DNA of 64,000 bases from an uncultured Paracoccaceae bacterium (GTDB lineage: Bacteria > Pseudomonadota > Alphaproteobacteria > Rhodobacterales > Rhodobacteraceae). The stretch lies in NCBI GenBank assembly GCA_947489705.1, contig CANLEQ010000006.1, forward strand, positions 1-64,000, read 5' to 3'. The notes below the pieces were generated by a model, which did not search any database, was not told the DNA's origin, and saw nothing but the letters and a program-made list of their open reading frames with translations. Position 1 is the first letter of the stretch; each line of letters begins with the position of its first letter. Shown here piece after piece: positions 17,486-26,496 of this stretch. Both the position numbers and the translations under genes were made by a program.

Positions 17486-18412
17486 ATGGCGGCGGACGAA
17501 GCGGTCGCGGGCGGCATCGACATGGGTGGCACCAAGATCGAGGCCGCGCTCTTCGATGCGGCGTTTCACCGCCTCTCGCACCGACGGATCGACACGCCGG
17601 CCGACGATTACCGTGCCCTTCTGGATGCGGTCGCAGAGCAGGTCGCCTGGCTGCGCCATGCCCGGCGACCGGATCTGCCGGTCGGCATGGGCGCGCCCGG
17701 TTTCTTCAACCCCACGACGGGGATCTATCATGCCGCGAACCTCGCCGCGGCGGGAAAGCCGTTCCGTGCCGATCTCGAATGCGCCGTACCGCGACTCGTG
17801 GCGGCGCAGGATCTCGCGTGTTTCTGCCTCTCCGAGGCGACGGGGGGCGCCGGAGCGGGGGCGTCCCGGGTCTTCGGGCTGGCTCTCGGCACGGGGATCG
17901 GAGGGGCGCTGGCCGTGGACGGCGTGGTCGAGGCCGGGTTCCGCGGCCTTGCCGGAGAGGTCGGGCATGTCCCGATCGGGGCGGCGCTTGTCGCGCGCCA
18001 TGCGCTTCCGGTCCTGCCCTGCGGATGCGGCCTTACGGGATGCGTCGAGACGTTGGGGTCGGGACCGGGAATGATGCGGATCGCCGCCCATGTCACCGGC
18101 AGGCCGGTCTCGCCCCCCGACCTCGTGCGCGCGGCGCTTGCCGGCGATGACGACGCCGCCAGAGCCTTCGGGATCTGGTGCGACGTCGTCTGCCAGGTCC
18201 TGCTGACCGTGCAACTCACCTTCGATCCGGAGGTCGTCGTGCTCGGCGGGGGCCTGTCGCGGATCGAGGGATTGGCCGGGACGCTGAACGCACGGTTCGC
18301 GGATGCCGCCCTGCCCGGCACCCTGCCCTTCGCGATCCGCACCAACCGGTTCGGCGATGCCAGCGGTGCGCGCGGTGCGGCGATCATGGCCCTTCGCGCG
18401 GCGACGGGCTAG
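17486..18412 (+). CDS. nagK: ROK-family N-acetylglucosamine kinase
   Basis: The 308-residue ROK kinase has N-terminal ATP-binding GIDMGGTKIEAALFD and GMGAPGFFNPTTG. The zinc-binding signature is close to E. coli NagK: GHVPIG, then PCGCGLTGCVETLGSGPG. It would phosphorylate GlcNAc at O6 using ATP. The ATG at 17486 (GGCAGGGA upstream) is preferred over the track's 17471. It converges with nagA by 4 bp, which supports an amino-sugar role: GlcNAc to GlcNAc-6-P, then deacetylation. Fructokinase or glucokinase activity cannot be excluded from sequence. No nagB is visible in the window. Confidence 0.8.
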   Translation: MAADEAVAGGIDMGGTKIEAALFDAAFHRLSHRRIDTPADDYRALLDAVAEQVAWLRHARRPDLPVGMGAPGFFNPTTGIYHAANLAAAGKPFRADLECAVPRLVAAQDLACFCLSEATGGAGAGASRVFGLALGTGIGGALAVDGVVEAGFRGLAGEVGHVPIGAALVARHALPVLPCGCGLTGCVETLGSGPGMMRIAAHVTGRPVSPPDLVRAALAGDDDAARAFGIWCDVVCQVLLTVQLTFDPEVVVLGGGLSRIEGLAGTLNARFADAALPGTLPFAIRTNRFGDASGARGAAIMALRAATG

Positions 18413-19494
18413 AGCGTTACGCGCCGCAGATCGCCGTCGAGCATCAGGATCTCGTCGCCCCCCTGCCCCGTGGCGAGCGTCGGTCGCGGCAAATCCACCG
18501 CATCCCAGGGCACAATTGCCGCCATCGCATAGGCCTCGGCGAGATCGAGGCCCAGACGGACCACGCAATTGCGCAACGCTCCCACCATGTCGAGATGCGC
18601 CCCGGCCAGGGCGCCCTCGGAATTGACGAGCCTGCCACCCACGAGGTCGACGCGTTCGTCGTAGAGGTCGAAGTGATCGGGGCCGCCGATCGTCGCCATC
18701 GCGTCCGAAACGAGGAACATCCGCCCCGCAAGCGGCCGCGCGCGACAGGCCAGCGCCAGCATTTCCCAGGCGACGTGGTGGCCGTCGGCGATGAGGCCGA
18801 TATAGGCCTCGGAATTGATCGCTGCCCCGACCACGCCCGGCGCCCGCGACGTCATCGGCGGCATCGCGTTGAAGAGATGGGTGAAGGCGCGCAACCCGTG
18901 ATCGAGAGCCCGGCGCGTCTCGGCCGCCGTGGCCATCGTATGCCCGGCGGAGACGATGGCGCCCGTCGCCGCGAGCCGCCGCAAGGCATCGCCCGATGCG
19001 CACTCGGGCGCGAGCGTCAGCATTACCGGCAGGCCCGCCGCGCGCAGCCGCGCGACGCATTCGAAGGTCGTCTCATCGAGGGCGCGGATGAACCCCGGAT
19101 CGTGCACCCCGCGCCGCTCGGGCGCGATATGCGGCCCTTCGAGATGCAGGCCCAGAAAGCCCGGCAGGCCGATGCTGGCGAGCGCGGCCTCGGTCGCGCG
19201 GACCATCCGCTCGGCCTCGCAGGTGATGAGCGTCGGCATCACCCAGCCGGTGCCGCGGGCCCGCTGCGTGGCCACGATATGGGCGATGGTTCCGGGCGTC
19301 GGGTCGGCGTTGAACATCCGGCCGCCGCTTCCGTTCACCTGAAGATCGGCGAGCGCGGGGGCGAGCAGCCGTACATGGCGGTCGGCAGCACCGCCGCGTC
19401 GCAACTCGACCAGATGGCCGCCGTCGAAATGCCCGACCCAGCCCGGCCGCAGGGCGCCGTCGATCCAGGCCATGTCGGCCGAGACGCGGATCAT
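18409..19494 (-). CDS. nagA: N-acetylglucosamine-6-phosphate deacetylase
   Basis: This 361-residue amidohydrolase of the proteobacterial NagA type shows LADLQVNGSGG (in place of the HxH of other amidohydrolases, as in E. coli), HLEGPHIAPERRG with the metal-binding Glu, SAGHTMATAAE, FTHLFNAMPPMTSRAPGVVGA, GLIADGHHV and LVSDAMATIGG with the catalytic Asp. It produces GlcN-6-P and acetate in the cytoplasm. The ATG at 19494 is chosen over a TTG at 19554; its Shine-Dalgarno is weak, so the start is moderately certain. It lies tail-to-tail with nagK. Confidence 0.88.
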   Translation of the reverse strand: MIRVSADMAWIDGALRPGWVGHFDGGHLVELRRGGAADRHVRLLAPALADLQVNGSGGRMFNADPTPGTIAHIVATQRARGTGWVMPTLITCEAERMVRATEAALASIGLPGFLGLHLEGPHIAPERRGVHDPGFIRALDETTFECVARLRAAGLPVMLTLAPECASGDALRRLAATGAIVSAGHTMATAAETRRALDHGLRAFTHLFNAMPPMTSRAPGVVGAAINSEAYIGLIADGHHVAWEMLALACRARPLAGRMFLVSDAMATIGGPDHFDLYDERVDLVGGRLVNSEGALAGAHLDMVGALRNCVVRLGLDLAEAYAMAAIVPWDAVDLPRPTLATGQGGDEILMLDGDLRRVTL

Positions 19495-19630
19495 TCGGCC
19501 CACCGCACGGCGCCGGCATCGAAGGTTGTGAAGGTCGCAACAAGCATCGAACAAGCGTCCCTTGCAGGGCTATCAAGCGGGCTGAAGCCGTCGTAGCGAT
19601 CCTGCGCGCGGACGCAACGGCCCGGTCGGG

Positions 19631-20938
19631 TCAGTCGCGAAAGAGGGCCGCGGAAAGGGCATCGAGATCGGGCGCGCCGTCGAGTCCTGCGACACTCTCC
19701 CAGAGCCGGTCCGCCCGCGCCCCGCCCAGAAGGGTCGCCGATTTCTCGCGCAGCCGCGCCTCCAGCGTCGCGGGATCGGTCGCGGCGCCCAGATCGTGAA
19801 ACGCCTCGTGGCGGCCCGATCCGGTCTCGACGATCACCCGCGCCTGCATGTCGGTGAGGCTCGCGTCGGTCGCGACCTCGACCCGGTCGCGCAGGGCGAC
19901 GAGGTCGGACCGCTGCGTGATCGCGTCGGTATAGGTATCGAGCGACGCGGTATCGACCCCGCGCAGCCCCATCGCCGCCGTCAACCGATAGCTGAACTTC
20001 GCGCCGAGCCCGGTTTCGGGCGCCGGCTGGTTGCACACGGCAAGCCAGCGCGGGTGGGTCACGACCCGCACCGAACGCACCGCCTCGGGATCGAGCCCGC
20101 CCTCGCGCAGGTCGCGGATCGCCTCGAGCATGGCGTGCAGCCCGTGGCAGCAGGCGTGGAACTTGTAGGACACGTCGGGAAAGACCCAGGCGTCCCCCAG
20201 GCCGTCCCATGCGGCCTCCCGCCCCTCTCCGGCATGGGTGGGGCCGAAGCCCTGTTCGCCGGCGATGGCCGCGGGGTTCGAGGCCGCGCCATGCGCGGCG
20301 AGTGCCGCGCAGCCGACGCCGATTTCCGCCGCGAAGCCCGCGTTGAGCGGCTTGCCCATCGTGCCGAACTGGCTTTTGAGCCCCGCCGCGCGCGTGGCGC
20401 AGAGCGACAGCGCATGGCCCATCGCCGTGCTGTCGAGCCCGAGAAGACGCCCGGCCGCCGCGGTGGCGCCGAACGCACCCGCCGTGCCCGTCTGGTGGAA
20501 CCCGGCCTCGTAATGGCTTCGCCCGAGCCAGTCGCCGATGCGACACGAGAGCTCCAGCGCCACGGCCAGCGCCTCCGTCACGGCGGGCCCGGACGCGCCC
20601 TCACGCTCGGCCACGGCGATCGCGGCGGGCATGATCGCGACGCTGGGATGGCCGATATGCAGGAAATGCGTGTCGTCGTAATCGAGCGCGTGGCTGGCCG
20701 CGCCATTGGCCATTGCCGCCATCCGCATCGTGGCGCGACCGCCGCCGAAGAGGCCCGCCGGGCCGCCTTCCCCCTCGCCGAGCGCCGCGGCACGGGCGGC
20801 GCGGGCCACCGGCTCGGCCTTGCCGGCGATGCCGACGCTGCCCCAGTCGAAGAGCGAGAACCGCACCGCCCGCCGCATGGCGTCGGGCAACTCGACCGGG
20901 CCAGTGGCGAAGGCCCCGAGATCCTGTGACAGCGTCAC
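19631..20938 (-). CDS. MmgE/PrpD-family protein
   Basis: The 435-residue protein belongs to the MmgE/PrpD fold that includes 2-methylcitrate dehydratase and cis-aconitate decarboxylase. Diagnostic stretches are FSLFDWGSVGIAGK, ANGAASHALDYDDTHF, GHPSVAIMPAAIAVAE, GFHQTGTAGAFGATAAAG, SQFGTMGKPLNAGFAAEIG and SYKFHACCHGLHAMLEA. The exact reaction within the family cannot be assigned; dehydration or decarboxylation of a tricarboxylic or methyl-branched acid is the usual role. It starts one base after the acyl-CoA dehydrogenase stop and is the last gene of a CoA-transferase, acyl-CoA dehydrogenase, MmgE/PrpD run. Confidence 0.86.
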   Translation of the reverse strand: MTLSQDLGAFATGPVELPDAMRRAVRFSLFDWGSVGIAGKAEPVARAARAAALGEGEGGPAGLFGGGRATMRMAAMANGAASHALDYDDTHFLHIGHPSVAIMPAAIAVAEREGASGPAVTEALAVALELSCRIGDWLGRSHYEAGFHQTGTAGAFGATAAAGRLLGLDSTAMGHALSLCATRAAGLKSQFGTMGKPLNAGFAAEIGVGCAALAAHGAASNPAAIAGEQGFGPTHAGEGREAAWDGLGDAWVFPDVSYKFHACCHGLHAMLEAIRDLREGGLDPEAVRSVRVVTHPRWLAVCNQPAPETGLGAKFSYRLTAAMGLRGVDTASLDTYTDAITQRSDLVALRDRVEVATDASLTDMQARVIVETGSGRHEAFHDLGAATDPATLEARLREKSATLLGGARADRLWESVAGLDGAPDLDALSAALFRD

Positions 20939-20939
20939 G

Positions 20940-22097
20940 TCAGTAGCTCCGCTTCATGCCGAGCACGTGTTCGGAGAGATACGACAGGATCAGGTTGGTC
21001 GAGATCGGCGCCACCTGATAGAGCCGGGTCTCGCGGAACTTGCGCTCCACGTCGTATTCCTCGGCGAAGCCGAAGCCGCCATGCGTCTGGAGGCAGGCTT
21101 CCGCGGCTTCCCAGCTGGCCTCGGCGGCCAGCATCTTGGCCATGTTGGCCTCGGCGCCCATGCTTTCGTCGGCCTCGTAGCGGCGGATCGCCTCGCGCAG
21201 CATCAGTTCCGCCGCGCGCATCCTTGCATAGGCCTTGGCAATCGGGAACTGGATGCCCTGGTTCTGGCCGATCGGACGGCCGAAGACCTCGCGTTCGTTG
21301 GCATAGGCCACGGCCCGGTCGATGAACCATTTCGCGTCGCCGATGCATTCGGCCGCGATGAGGATCCGTTCGGAATTCATGCCCGAAAGGATGTATTTGA
21401 AGCCCTTGCCCTCCTCGCCGATGAGGTTCTTCGCCGGGACCGGCACGTCGGTGAAGAAGAGCTCGGTCGTCGCGTGGTTCATCATCGTGCGGATCGGCCG
21501 GATCTCGAGCCCGTTCTCGCGCGCCTCCTTCATGTCGACCAGCAGGACCGACAGGCCGTCGCTGCGCTTCTTCGTCTCGTCCATCGGCGTGGTTCGGCAG
21601 AGGAGCACCATCAGGTCCGAATGCTCGGAGCGCGAGATCCAGATCTTCTGGCCGTTGACGATGTAGGTGTCGCCGTCGAGCCGCGCATTCGTCTTGAGCG
21701 CGCTGGTATCGGTGCCGGAGGTCGGCTCGGTCACGCCGAAGGCCTGCAGGCGCAGCGATCCGTCGGCGATCTTGGGCAGATACTGCTTCTTCTGCTCTTC
21801 CGAGCCGTGCCGCAGCAGCGTGCCCATCGTGTACATCTGCGCGTGGCAGGCCCCGGCATTGCCGCCCTGGCGGTGGATCTCCTCGAGGATCACGGCGCCC
21901 GCCGACAGCGGCAGGCCGGATCCGCCGTATTCCTCGGGGATGAGCGCCGCGAGATAGCCCGCCTCGGTCAGGGCGTTCACGAATTCGGTCGGATAACTGC
22001 GATCCTCGTCGAGCTTGCGCCAGTACTCCCCGGGAAAATCCCGGCAGAGCTTGCCCACGGCATCGCGGATCTCGTCGTGCATCTCGAACTCAGCCAT
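20940..22097 (-). CDS. Acyl-CoA dehydrogenase
   Basis: The 385-residue FAD enzyme has the standard three-domain fold: GYLAALIPEEYGGSGLP, the FAD/substrate motif GVTEPTSGTDTSALKT, IVNGQKIWISRS, and the C-terminal CLQTHGGFGFAEEYDVERKFRETR. The usual catalytic Glu near the C-terminus (YEG) is replaced by YQVAPISTN. A Glu at residue 243 in SGMNSERILIAA occupies the alternative position used by isovaleryl-CoA dehydrogenase, so the enzyme is probably active on branched or short substrates. The ATG at 22097 has GGGGGAG upstream. It follows the class III CoA-transferase by 47 bp. Confidence 0.9.
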   Translation of the reverse strand: MAEFEMHDEIRDAVGKLCRDFPGEYWRKLDEDRSYPTEFVNALTEAGYLAALIPEEYGGSGLPLSAGAVILEEIHRQGGNAGACHAQMYTMGTLLRHGSEEQKKQYLPKIADGSLRLQAFGVTEPTSGTDTSALKTNARLDGDTYIVNGQKIWISRSEHSDLMVLLCRTTPMDETKKRSDGLSVLLVDMKEARENGLEIRPIRTMMNHATTELFFTDVPVPAKNLIGEEGKGFKYILSGMNSERILIAAECIGDAKWFIDRAVAYANEREVFGRPIGQNQGIQFPIAKAYARMRAAELMLREAIRRYEADESMGAEANMAKMLAAEASWEAAEACLQTHGGFGFAEEYDVERKFRETRLYQVAPISTNLILSYLSEHVLGMKRSY

Positions 22098-22144
22098 GAA
22101 GGCTCCCCCTATCCTCAATCTGCGCGTCCATTCCGCAGACGGCC

Positions 22145-23269
22145 TTAGCCGCCGAATTCACGCCTGAGCCTCTCGCCATCCGCGTCGAGCGCGGGAACGG
22201 CGCCCGCCTGCGCCACCTCGCCGTCGACGACCTCGCCGCGCGCCAGAAGCCGCACCGGACCGGTGGGCGTCTCCACGTCGACATAGCGCGTCTGGGGATG
22301 GGCCGCGAGATCCTCCATCTCGTTCACCCGGCCATTGGCGATGCCGGCATTCTCAAGCATCTCGGCGAGCGTGTCGCGCGGGTGTTTCGCGAAGACCGCG
22401 CCGATCACCTCGTCGAGCGCATCGCGATTGGCCACCCGGTTGGAATTGCTGTCGAAGCGCGGATCGTTCGCAACGTCGCCGTTACCGAGCACGCGGGTGC
22501 AGAATTTCAGCCATTCGCGCTCGTTCTGGATGGAGAACAGGACCTCCTTGCCGTCCGAGCCTGCATAGGTGCCGTAAGGGGCGATGGTGGGATGCATTAG
22601 GCCGCTGCGCACCGGCGTCTTGCCGCCATAGGCATATTGCAGATACGGCACGTTCATCCAGTCGGTCAGCGCGTGGAACAGGCTGACCGAGATATGCCGC
22701 CCCGTTCCGCTTCGTTCGCGCGCATAGAGCGCCTGCAGCACCGCCTCATGCGCATTCATCCCGCAGGCGATATCGCAGACCGAGACCCCCACCCGGGCGG
22801 AGCCATGCGCGTTGCCGGTGATGGACGACAGCCCGCTCTCGGCCTGGATCAGCAGATCGTAGGCCTTGCGGTCGCGGAAGGGGCCGTCCTCGCCATAGCC
22901 CGAGATCGACACGGTGATGAGCCGCGGATTGTCCTGGCGCAATTCTTCGAGCGCGAAGCCCAGCCGGTCGATCGCGCCCGGGGCGAGGTTCTGGATGAAG
23001 ATGTCCGCGTCCTTGAGCATCGCCGCCATCAGCGCCTTGTCGGCCGGGTCCCGCAGGTCGAGCGCGATGGATTCCTTGCCGCGGTTGAGCCAGACGAAAT
23101 ACGCGCTCTCGCCGTGGACGAGGTGATCGTATTGCCGCGCGAAGTCGCCTTCGGCGCGTTCGACCTTGATGACGCGGGCGCCCGCCTCGGCCAGACGGCA
23201 CGACAGGTAGGGCGCCGCGACCGCCTGTTCGAGCGTGACGACCATCACTCCGTTCAGATCCCCTGGCAT
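22145..23269 (-). CDS. Class III CoA-transferase (CaiB/BaiF family)
   Basis: The 374-residue protein shows family III hallmarks: VVTLEQAVAAPYLSCRLAEAGARVIKVERAEGDFAR, WLNRGKESIALDLRDP, DIFIQNLAPGAIDRLG with the conserved region just before the catalytic Asp-bearing segment, and SGYGEDGPFRDRKAYDLLIQAESGL. It would move CoA between a thioester donor and a carboxylate. Relatives act on succinate, itaconate, mesaconate, citramalate and others. The ATG at 23269 (GGGGAGG upstream) replaces the track's 23377 start. It is divergent from the CitE-like lyase, so both arms may be co-regulated from the 145-bp gap. Confidence 0.9.
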   Translation of the reverse strand: MPGDLNGVMVVTLEQAVAAPYLSCRLAEAGARVIKVERAEGDFARQYDHLVHGESAYFVWLNRGKESIALDLRDPADKALMAAMLKDADIFIQNLAPGAIDRLGFALEELRQDNPRLITVSISGYGEDGPFRDRKAYDLLIQAESGLSSITGNAHGSARVGVSVCDIACGMNAHEAVLQALYARERSGTGRHISVSLFHALTDWMNVPYLQYAYGGKTPVRSGLMHPTIAPYGTYAGSDGKEVLFSIQNEREWLKFCTRVLGNGDVANDPRFDSNSNRVANRDALDEVIGAVFAKHPRDTLAEMLENAGIANGRVNEMEDLAAHPQTRYVDVETPTGPVRLLARGEVVDGEVAQAGAVPALDADGERLRREFGG

Positions 23270-23414
23270 GAAACCTCCCCCGGGCGGTGCGTTTGCGTGG
23301 CGCGACAATGCCAAGCCCCGCGCGGGACCGGAAATAGCATATCCGTTTGGCCGGTATCGCAAAACTCTATACCCCATGTGCCGCGGACCGCGCTAGAACA
23401 CCCTCGAGGAGGAT

Positions 23415-24227
23415 ATGCCGATGACGCTGGACGAGATCGCCCTGCCCCTGTTCCTGCCCGCCTCGCGGCTCGACCGGCTGCAGAAGGCGCTGAGCTCGGG
23501 GGCGGATGCCGTGATCCTCGACCTCGAGGACGCGGTCTCGGAGGCCGACAAGCCACGCGCCCGCGCGGGCCTTGCGGGCGCGCTGCCCGAGCAGCCGGAG
23601 GTGCCTGTGATGATCCGCGTGAACGGGGGCGATACCGCCTTCTTCGACGAGGACGTCGCGCTCTGCGCCACCCTGCCCGCGGCCGCGATCGTGGTCCCCA
23701 AGGCGACGGATCCGGGCATCTGCGCCGACGTGGCGCGCCGTACGGGCAAGCCGGTGATCGGCATCGTGGAATCGGCGCTCGGAGTGCACCGCGCCCACGA
23801 GGTGGCGGGCGCCTGCGCGCGGTTGGCGTTCGGATCGATCGACCTCGCGGCCGATCTCGGGATCGGGCACGACCGGCAGGCCCTGGCCTTCGCGCGATCG
23901 GCCGTGGTCATGGCCTCGCGGCTTGCCGGATTGGCACCCCCCTGGGACGGTGTCACGATCGCCACCAACGATGCCGAGGCGGTGGCCGACGATTGCCGCC
24001 ACGGGATCACGATGGGCTTCGGCGGCAAGATGCTCATCCACCCCGCCCAGATCGCGCCCGCGCGCGCGGCGATGGCCCCGAGCGACGAGGAATGCGATTG
24101 GGCGGCCCGCGTCGTGGCGGCGGCGGAAAAGTCGACCGATGCGGTGAAGCTCGACGGCGAGATGATCGACGCGCCGGTGATCGCCCGCGCGCGTCAGATC
24201 CTCAAGCGCGCGGAAACCGCACGTTGA
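23415..24227 (+). CDS. CitE/HpcH-family CoA-thioester lyase
   Basis: This 270-residue TIM-barrel enzyme of the citrate-lyase-beta/malyl-CoA-lyase family contains LFLPASRLDRLQKALSSGADAVILDLEDAVSEADKPRAR, VMIRVNGGDT, IVVPKATDP, GIVESALGVHRA and FGSIDLAADLGI. The metal-binding Glu and Asp positions of the family are retained, and the C-terminus has FGGKMLIHPAQIAPA. Relatives cleave citramalyl-CoA or malyl-CoA to pyruvate or glyoxylate plus acyl-CoA. A strong GAGGAGG precedes the ATG. The next gene starts within its stop codon (TTGA). In this neighbourhood citramalyl-CoA lyase is the best guess. Confidence 0.86.
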   Translation: MPMTLDEIALPLFLPASRLDRLQKALSSGADAVILDLEDAVSEADKPRARAGLAGALPEQPEVPVMIRVNGGDTAFFDEDVALCATLPAAAIVVPKATDPGICADVARRTGKPVIGIVESALGVHRAHEVAGACARLAFGSIDLAADLGIGHDRQALAFARSAVVMASRLAGLAPPWDGVTIATNDAEAVADDCRHGITMGFGGKMLIHPAQIAPARAAMAPSDEECDWAARVVAAAEKSTDAVKLDGEMIDAPVIARARQILKRAETAR

Positions 24228-25720
24228 GCGGCGCGCGCATTACCGAGGCGCATCTGATCGACAGCGTGGCCGACGCGCTGCAATACGTCTCGTACTATCA
24301 TCCGCCGGACTTCGTCCAGGCCATGGCCCGCGCCTACGAGCGAGAGGAAAGCCCGTCGGCGAAGAACGCGATCCGCCAGATCCTGATGAACGCCCGGATG
24401 GCCGCGATCGGGCATCGGCCGATCTGCCAGGATACCGGTGTCGTCAACGTGTTCCTTAAGGTAGGCGTGCAGGCACGGCTCGACTGGACGCGCAGCCCGC
24501 AGGAGATGATCGACGAGGCGACGCGGCGCGCCTACAGCCTCGACGCGAACCCGCTCAGGAATTCGGTCGTCGAGGATCCGCTGGGCAAGCGGCGAAATAC
24601 CCGCGACAACACGCCCGCGATGATCCAGACCGAGATGGTAGCGGGCGACACCGTTGATATCGTCGTGTCGGCCAAGGGGGGCGGGTCCGAGAACAAGGCC
24701 AAGTTCACCGTCCTGAACCCGTCGGATTCCGTGGCGGACTGGGTGGTCGAGACAGTCTCGAAGCTCGGGGCGGGATGGTGCCCGCCGGGGATGATCGGCC
24801 TCGGGATCGGCGGCAGCGTCGACCGCGCCATGGCGATGGCCAAGGCGTCGCTCAACGATCCGGTCGACATCACCGAGCTGCGCGAGCGCGGCCCCGCCTC
24901 GCCCGAGGAGGAGCTGCGCCTCGAGCTCTATGGCCGGCTCAACGACCTCGGCATCGGGGCGCAGGGCCTCGGCGGGCTGACGGCGGTGCTCGATGTGAAG
25001 GTTCGCACCTTTCCGACCCATGCGGCCTCGCTTCCCGTGGCGCTCATCCCCAATTGCGTGGCGACGCGGCACGTGCATTTCACCCTCGACGGGTCGGGGC
25101 CGGCCGCCTTCGCGCCGCCCGACCTGTCACTCTGGCCGGATCTCGGCGAGGGGACGATGGAGGGACGCCGCGTCGATCTCGACGCGCTCGACGACGAGCT
25201 GCTGCAATCGTTCGAGCCGGGCGAGACGATCCTGCTGTCGGGCAGGATGTTCACCGGGCGCGACGCGGCGCATCGCCGGATGATCGAGGCGATCGACAAG
25301 GGCGAACCGCTTCCCGTCGCTCTGAAGGGGCGCGCGATCTATTACGTGGGCCCGGTCGATCCCGTCGGTGGCGAGGTGATCGGCCCCGCGGGCCCCACCA
25401 CGTCCGAACGAATGGACAAGTTCACCCGGCCCTTGCTCGCCGCGTCGGGCCTCAAGATGATGATCGGCAAGGCCGAGCGCGGCCCCGAAGCGGTCGAGGC
25501 GATCCGCGATCACGGCGCGGTCTATCTCATCGCCGTGGGCGGCGCGGCCTATCTCGTCTCGAAGGCGGTGCGCGCGGCGCGGCCCGTGGCCTACGAGGAT
25601 CTCGGGATGGAGGCGATCTACGAGATCGAGGTGGAGGACATGCCGGTCACCGTGGCGGTGGATACAAGCGGACAGTCGATCCACGTGACGGGCCCACCGC
25701 AATGGGCCCGCAAGATCTGA
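24224..25720 (+). CDS. Class I (4Fe-4S) fumarate hydratase, possibly mesaconase
   Basis: This 498-residue oxygen-sensitive hydratase is of the single-chain class I type. Candidate cluster cysteines are in PICQDTG (Cys68), GWCPPGMIGLGIGGS and IPNCVATRH. The C-terminal beta domain follows (LSGRMFTGRDAAHRRM, YYVGPVDPVGGEVIGPAGPTTSERMDKF). The 1027-aa ORF in the track is an in-frame artefact; family alignment puts the start at TTG 24224, which overlaps the lyase stop as TTGA. Class I fumarases can also hydrate mesaconate to citramalate, and pairing with a CoA-transferase and a CitE-like lyase makes a mesaconate role plausible. Confidence 0.87.
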   Translation: MSGARITEAHLIDSVADALQYVSYYHPPDFVQAMARAYEREESPSAKNAIRQILMNARMAAIGHRPICQDTGVVNVFLKVGVQARLDWTRSPQEMIDEATRRAYSLDANPLRNSVVEDPLGKRRNTRDNTPAMIQTEMVAGDTVDIVVSAKGGGSENKAKFTVLNPSDSVADWVVETVSKLGAGWCPPGMIGLGIGGSVDRAMAMAKASLNDPVDITELRERGPASPEEELRLELYGRLNDLGIGAQGLGGLTAVLDVKVRTFPTHAASLPVALIPNCVATRHVHFTLDGSGPAAFAPPDLSLWPDLGEGTMEGRRVDLDALDDELLQSFEPGETILLSGRMFTGRDAAHRRMIEAIDKGEPLPVALKGRAIYYVGPVDPVGGEVIGPAGPTTSERMDKFTRPLLAASGLKMMIGKAERGPEAVEAIRDHGAVYLIAVGGAAYLVSKAVRAARPVAYEDLGMEAIYEIEVEDMPVTVAVDTSGQSIHVTGPPQWARKI

Positions 25721-25732
25721 ACGCGCTCGGGG

Positions 25733-26482
25733 TCAGACGGTGCGCCCGCCATCGACCTCGAGCACGACGCCGGTGATGAACTCGGCCTCGTCGGAGGCGA
25801 GGTAGAGCGCCGCATTGGCGATGTCCTGCGCTTCCGACAGCCGGCCGAGCGGCACGGTCGCGATAAACTTCTTGCGGTTCTCGGGCGTGTCCTCCATGCC
25901 CATGAACTGCTCCAGAAGGCCGGTCGCACCCATCACCGGGGCGATGCAGTTCACGCGGATCTTGTCGGGGGCGAGCTCCACCGCCAGCGACTTCGTCATC
26001 AGGTTCACCGCGCCCTTCGACGAGTTGTACCATGTGAGGCCCGGTCGCGGACGGATGCCCGCGGTCGAGCCCACATTGATCATCACGCCCGCGCCCGCAT
26101 CGCGCCAGAGCGGCACGCAGGTCTTGGTCATGTGGAAGATCGACAGCACGTTGATGTCGTAGATCTTGCGGAACGTGTCCTCGTCGGTCTCCATCAGCGG
26201 CGCGTTGCGGTTGGTCCAGCCGGCATTGTTGACCACGATGTCGAGCCCGCCGAAGGCCGACACCGTCTCGTCGACGGCGGCCTGCACCTCGTCGGCCTTC
26301 GAGACGTCGCATTTCACCGCGATCGCTGCCTCGCCAAGTTCCTCGGCCACCTTCTGCGCGCCCGCCTGATCGAGATCGACGATCGCGACCTTCGCACCCT
26401 CGCGTACGAAGGTCTGGGCGATGCCGCGTCCGAAGCCCGATGCGGCGCCCGTGACGATCGTGCGCTTGTCCTTCAGTCTCAT
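25733..26482 (-). CDS. Short-chain dehydrogenase/reductase (SDR)
   Basis: The 249-residue classical SDR has the nucleotide-binding TGAASGFGRGIA motif, NNAGWTN, catalytic Ser in INVGSTAGIRPRPG, YNSSKGAVN (YxxxK) and the C-terminal FITGVVLEVDGGRTV. Asp at the end of strand 2 (IVDLDQAG) suggests NAD(H) preference. It is the last gene of the cyclase-Liv-ALDH operon, 14 bp after the aldehyde dehydrogenase, so it likely oxidises a hydroxyl on the imported compound. The substrate is unknown. Confidence 0.9.
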   Translation of the reverse strand: MRLKDKRTIVTGAASGFGRGIAQTFVREGAKVAIVDLDQAGAQKVAEELGEAAIAVKCDVSKADEVQAAVDETVSAFGGLDIVVNNAGWTNRNAPLMETDEDTFRKIYDINVLSIFHMTKTCVPLWRDAGAGVMINVGSTAGIRPRPGLTWYNSSKGAVNLMTKSLAVELAPDKIRVNCIAPVMGATGLLEQFMGMEDTPENRKKFIATVPLGRLSEAQDIANAALYLASDEAEFITGVVLEVDGGRTV

Positions 26483-26496
26483 GCGATATTCCTCTT

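Noticed and set aside
22637-25720. A 1027-aa plus-strand ORF.
   Set aside because: Only the part from 24224 matches a family (class I fumarase). The first 1.5 kb is antisense to the CoA-transferase and overlaps the lyase in another frame.
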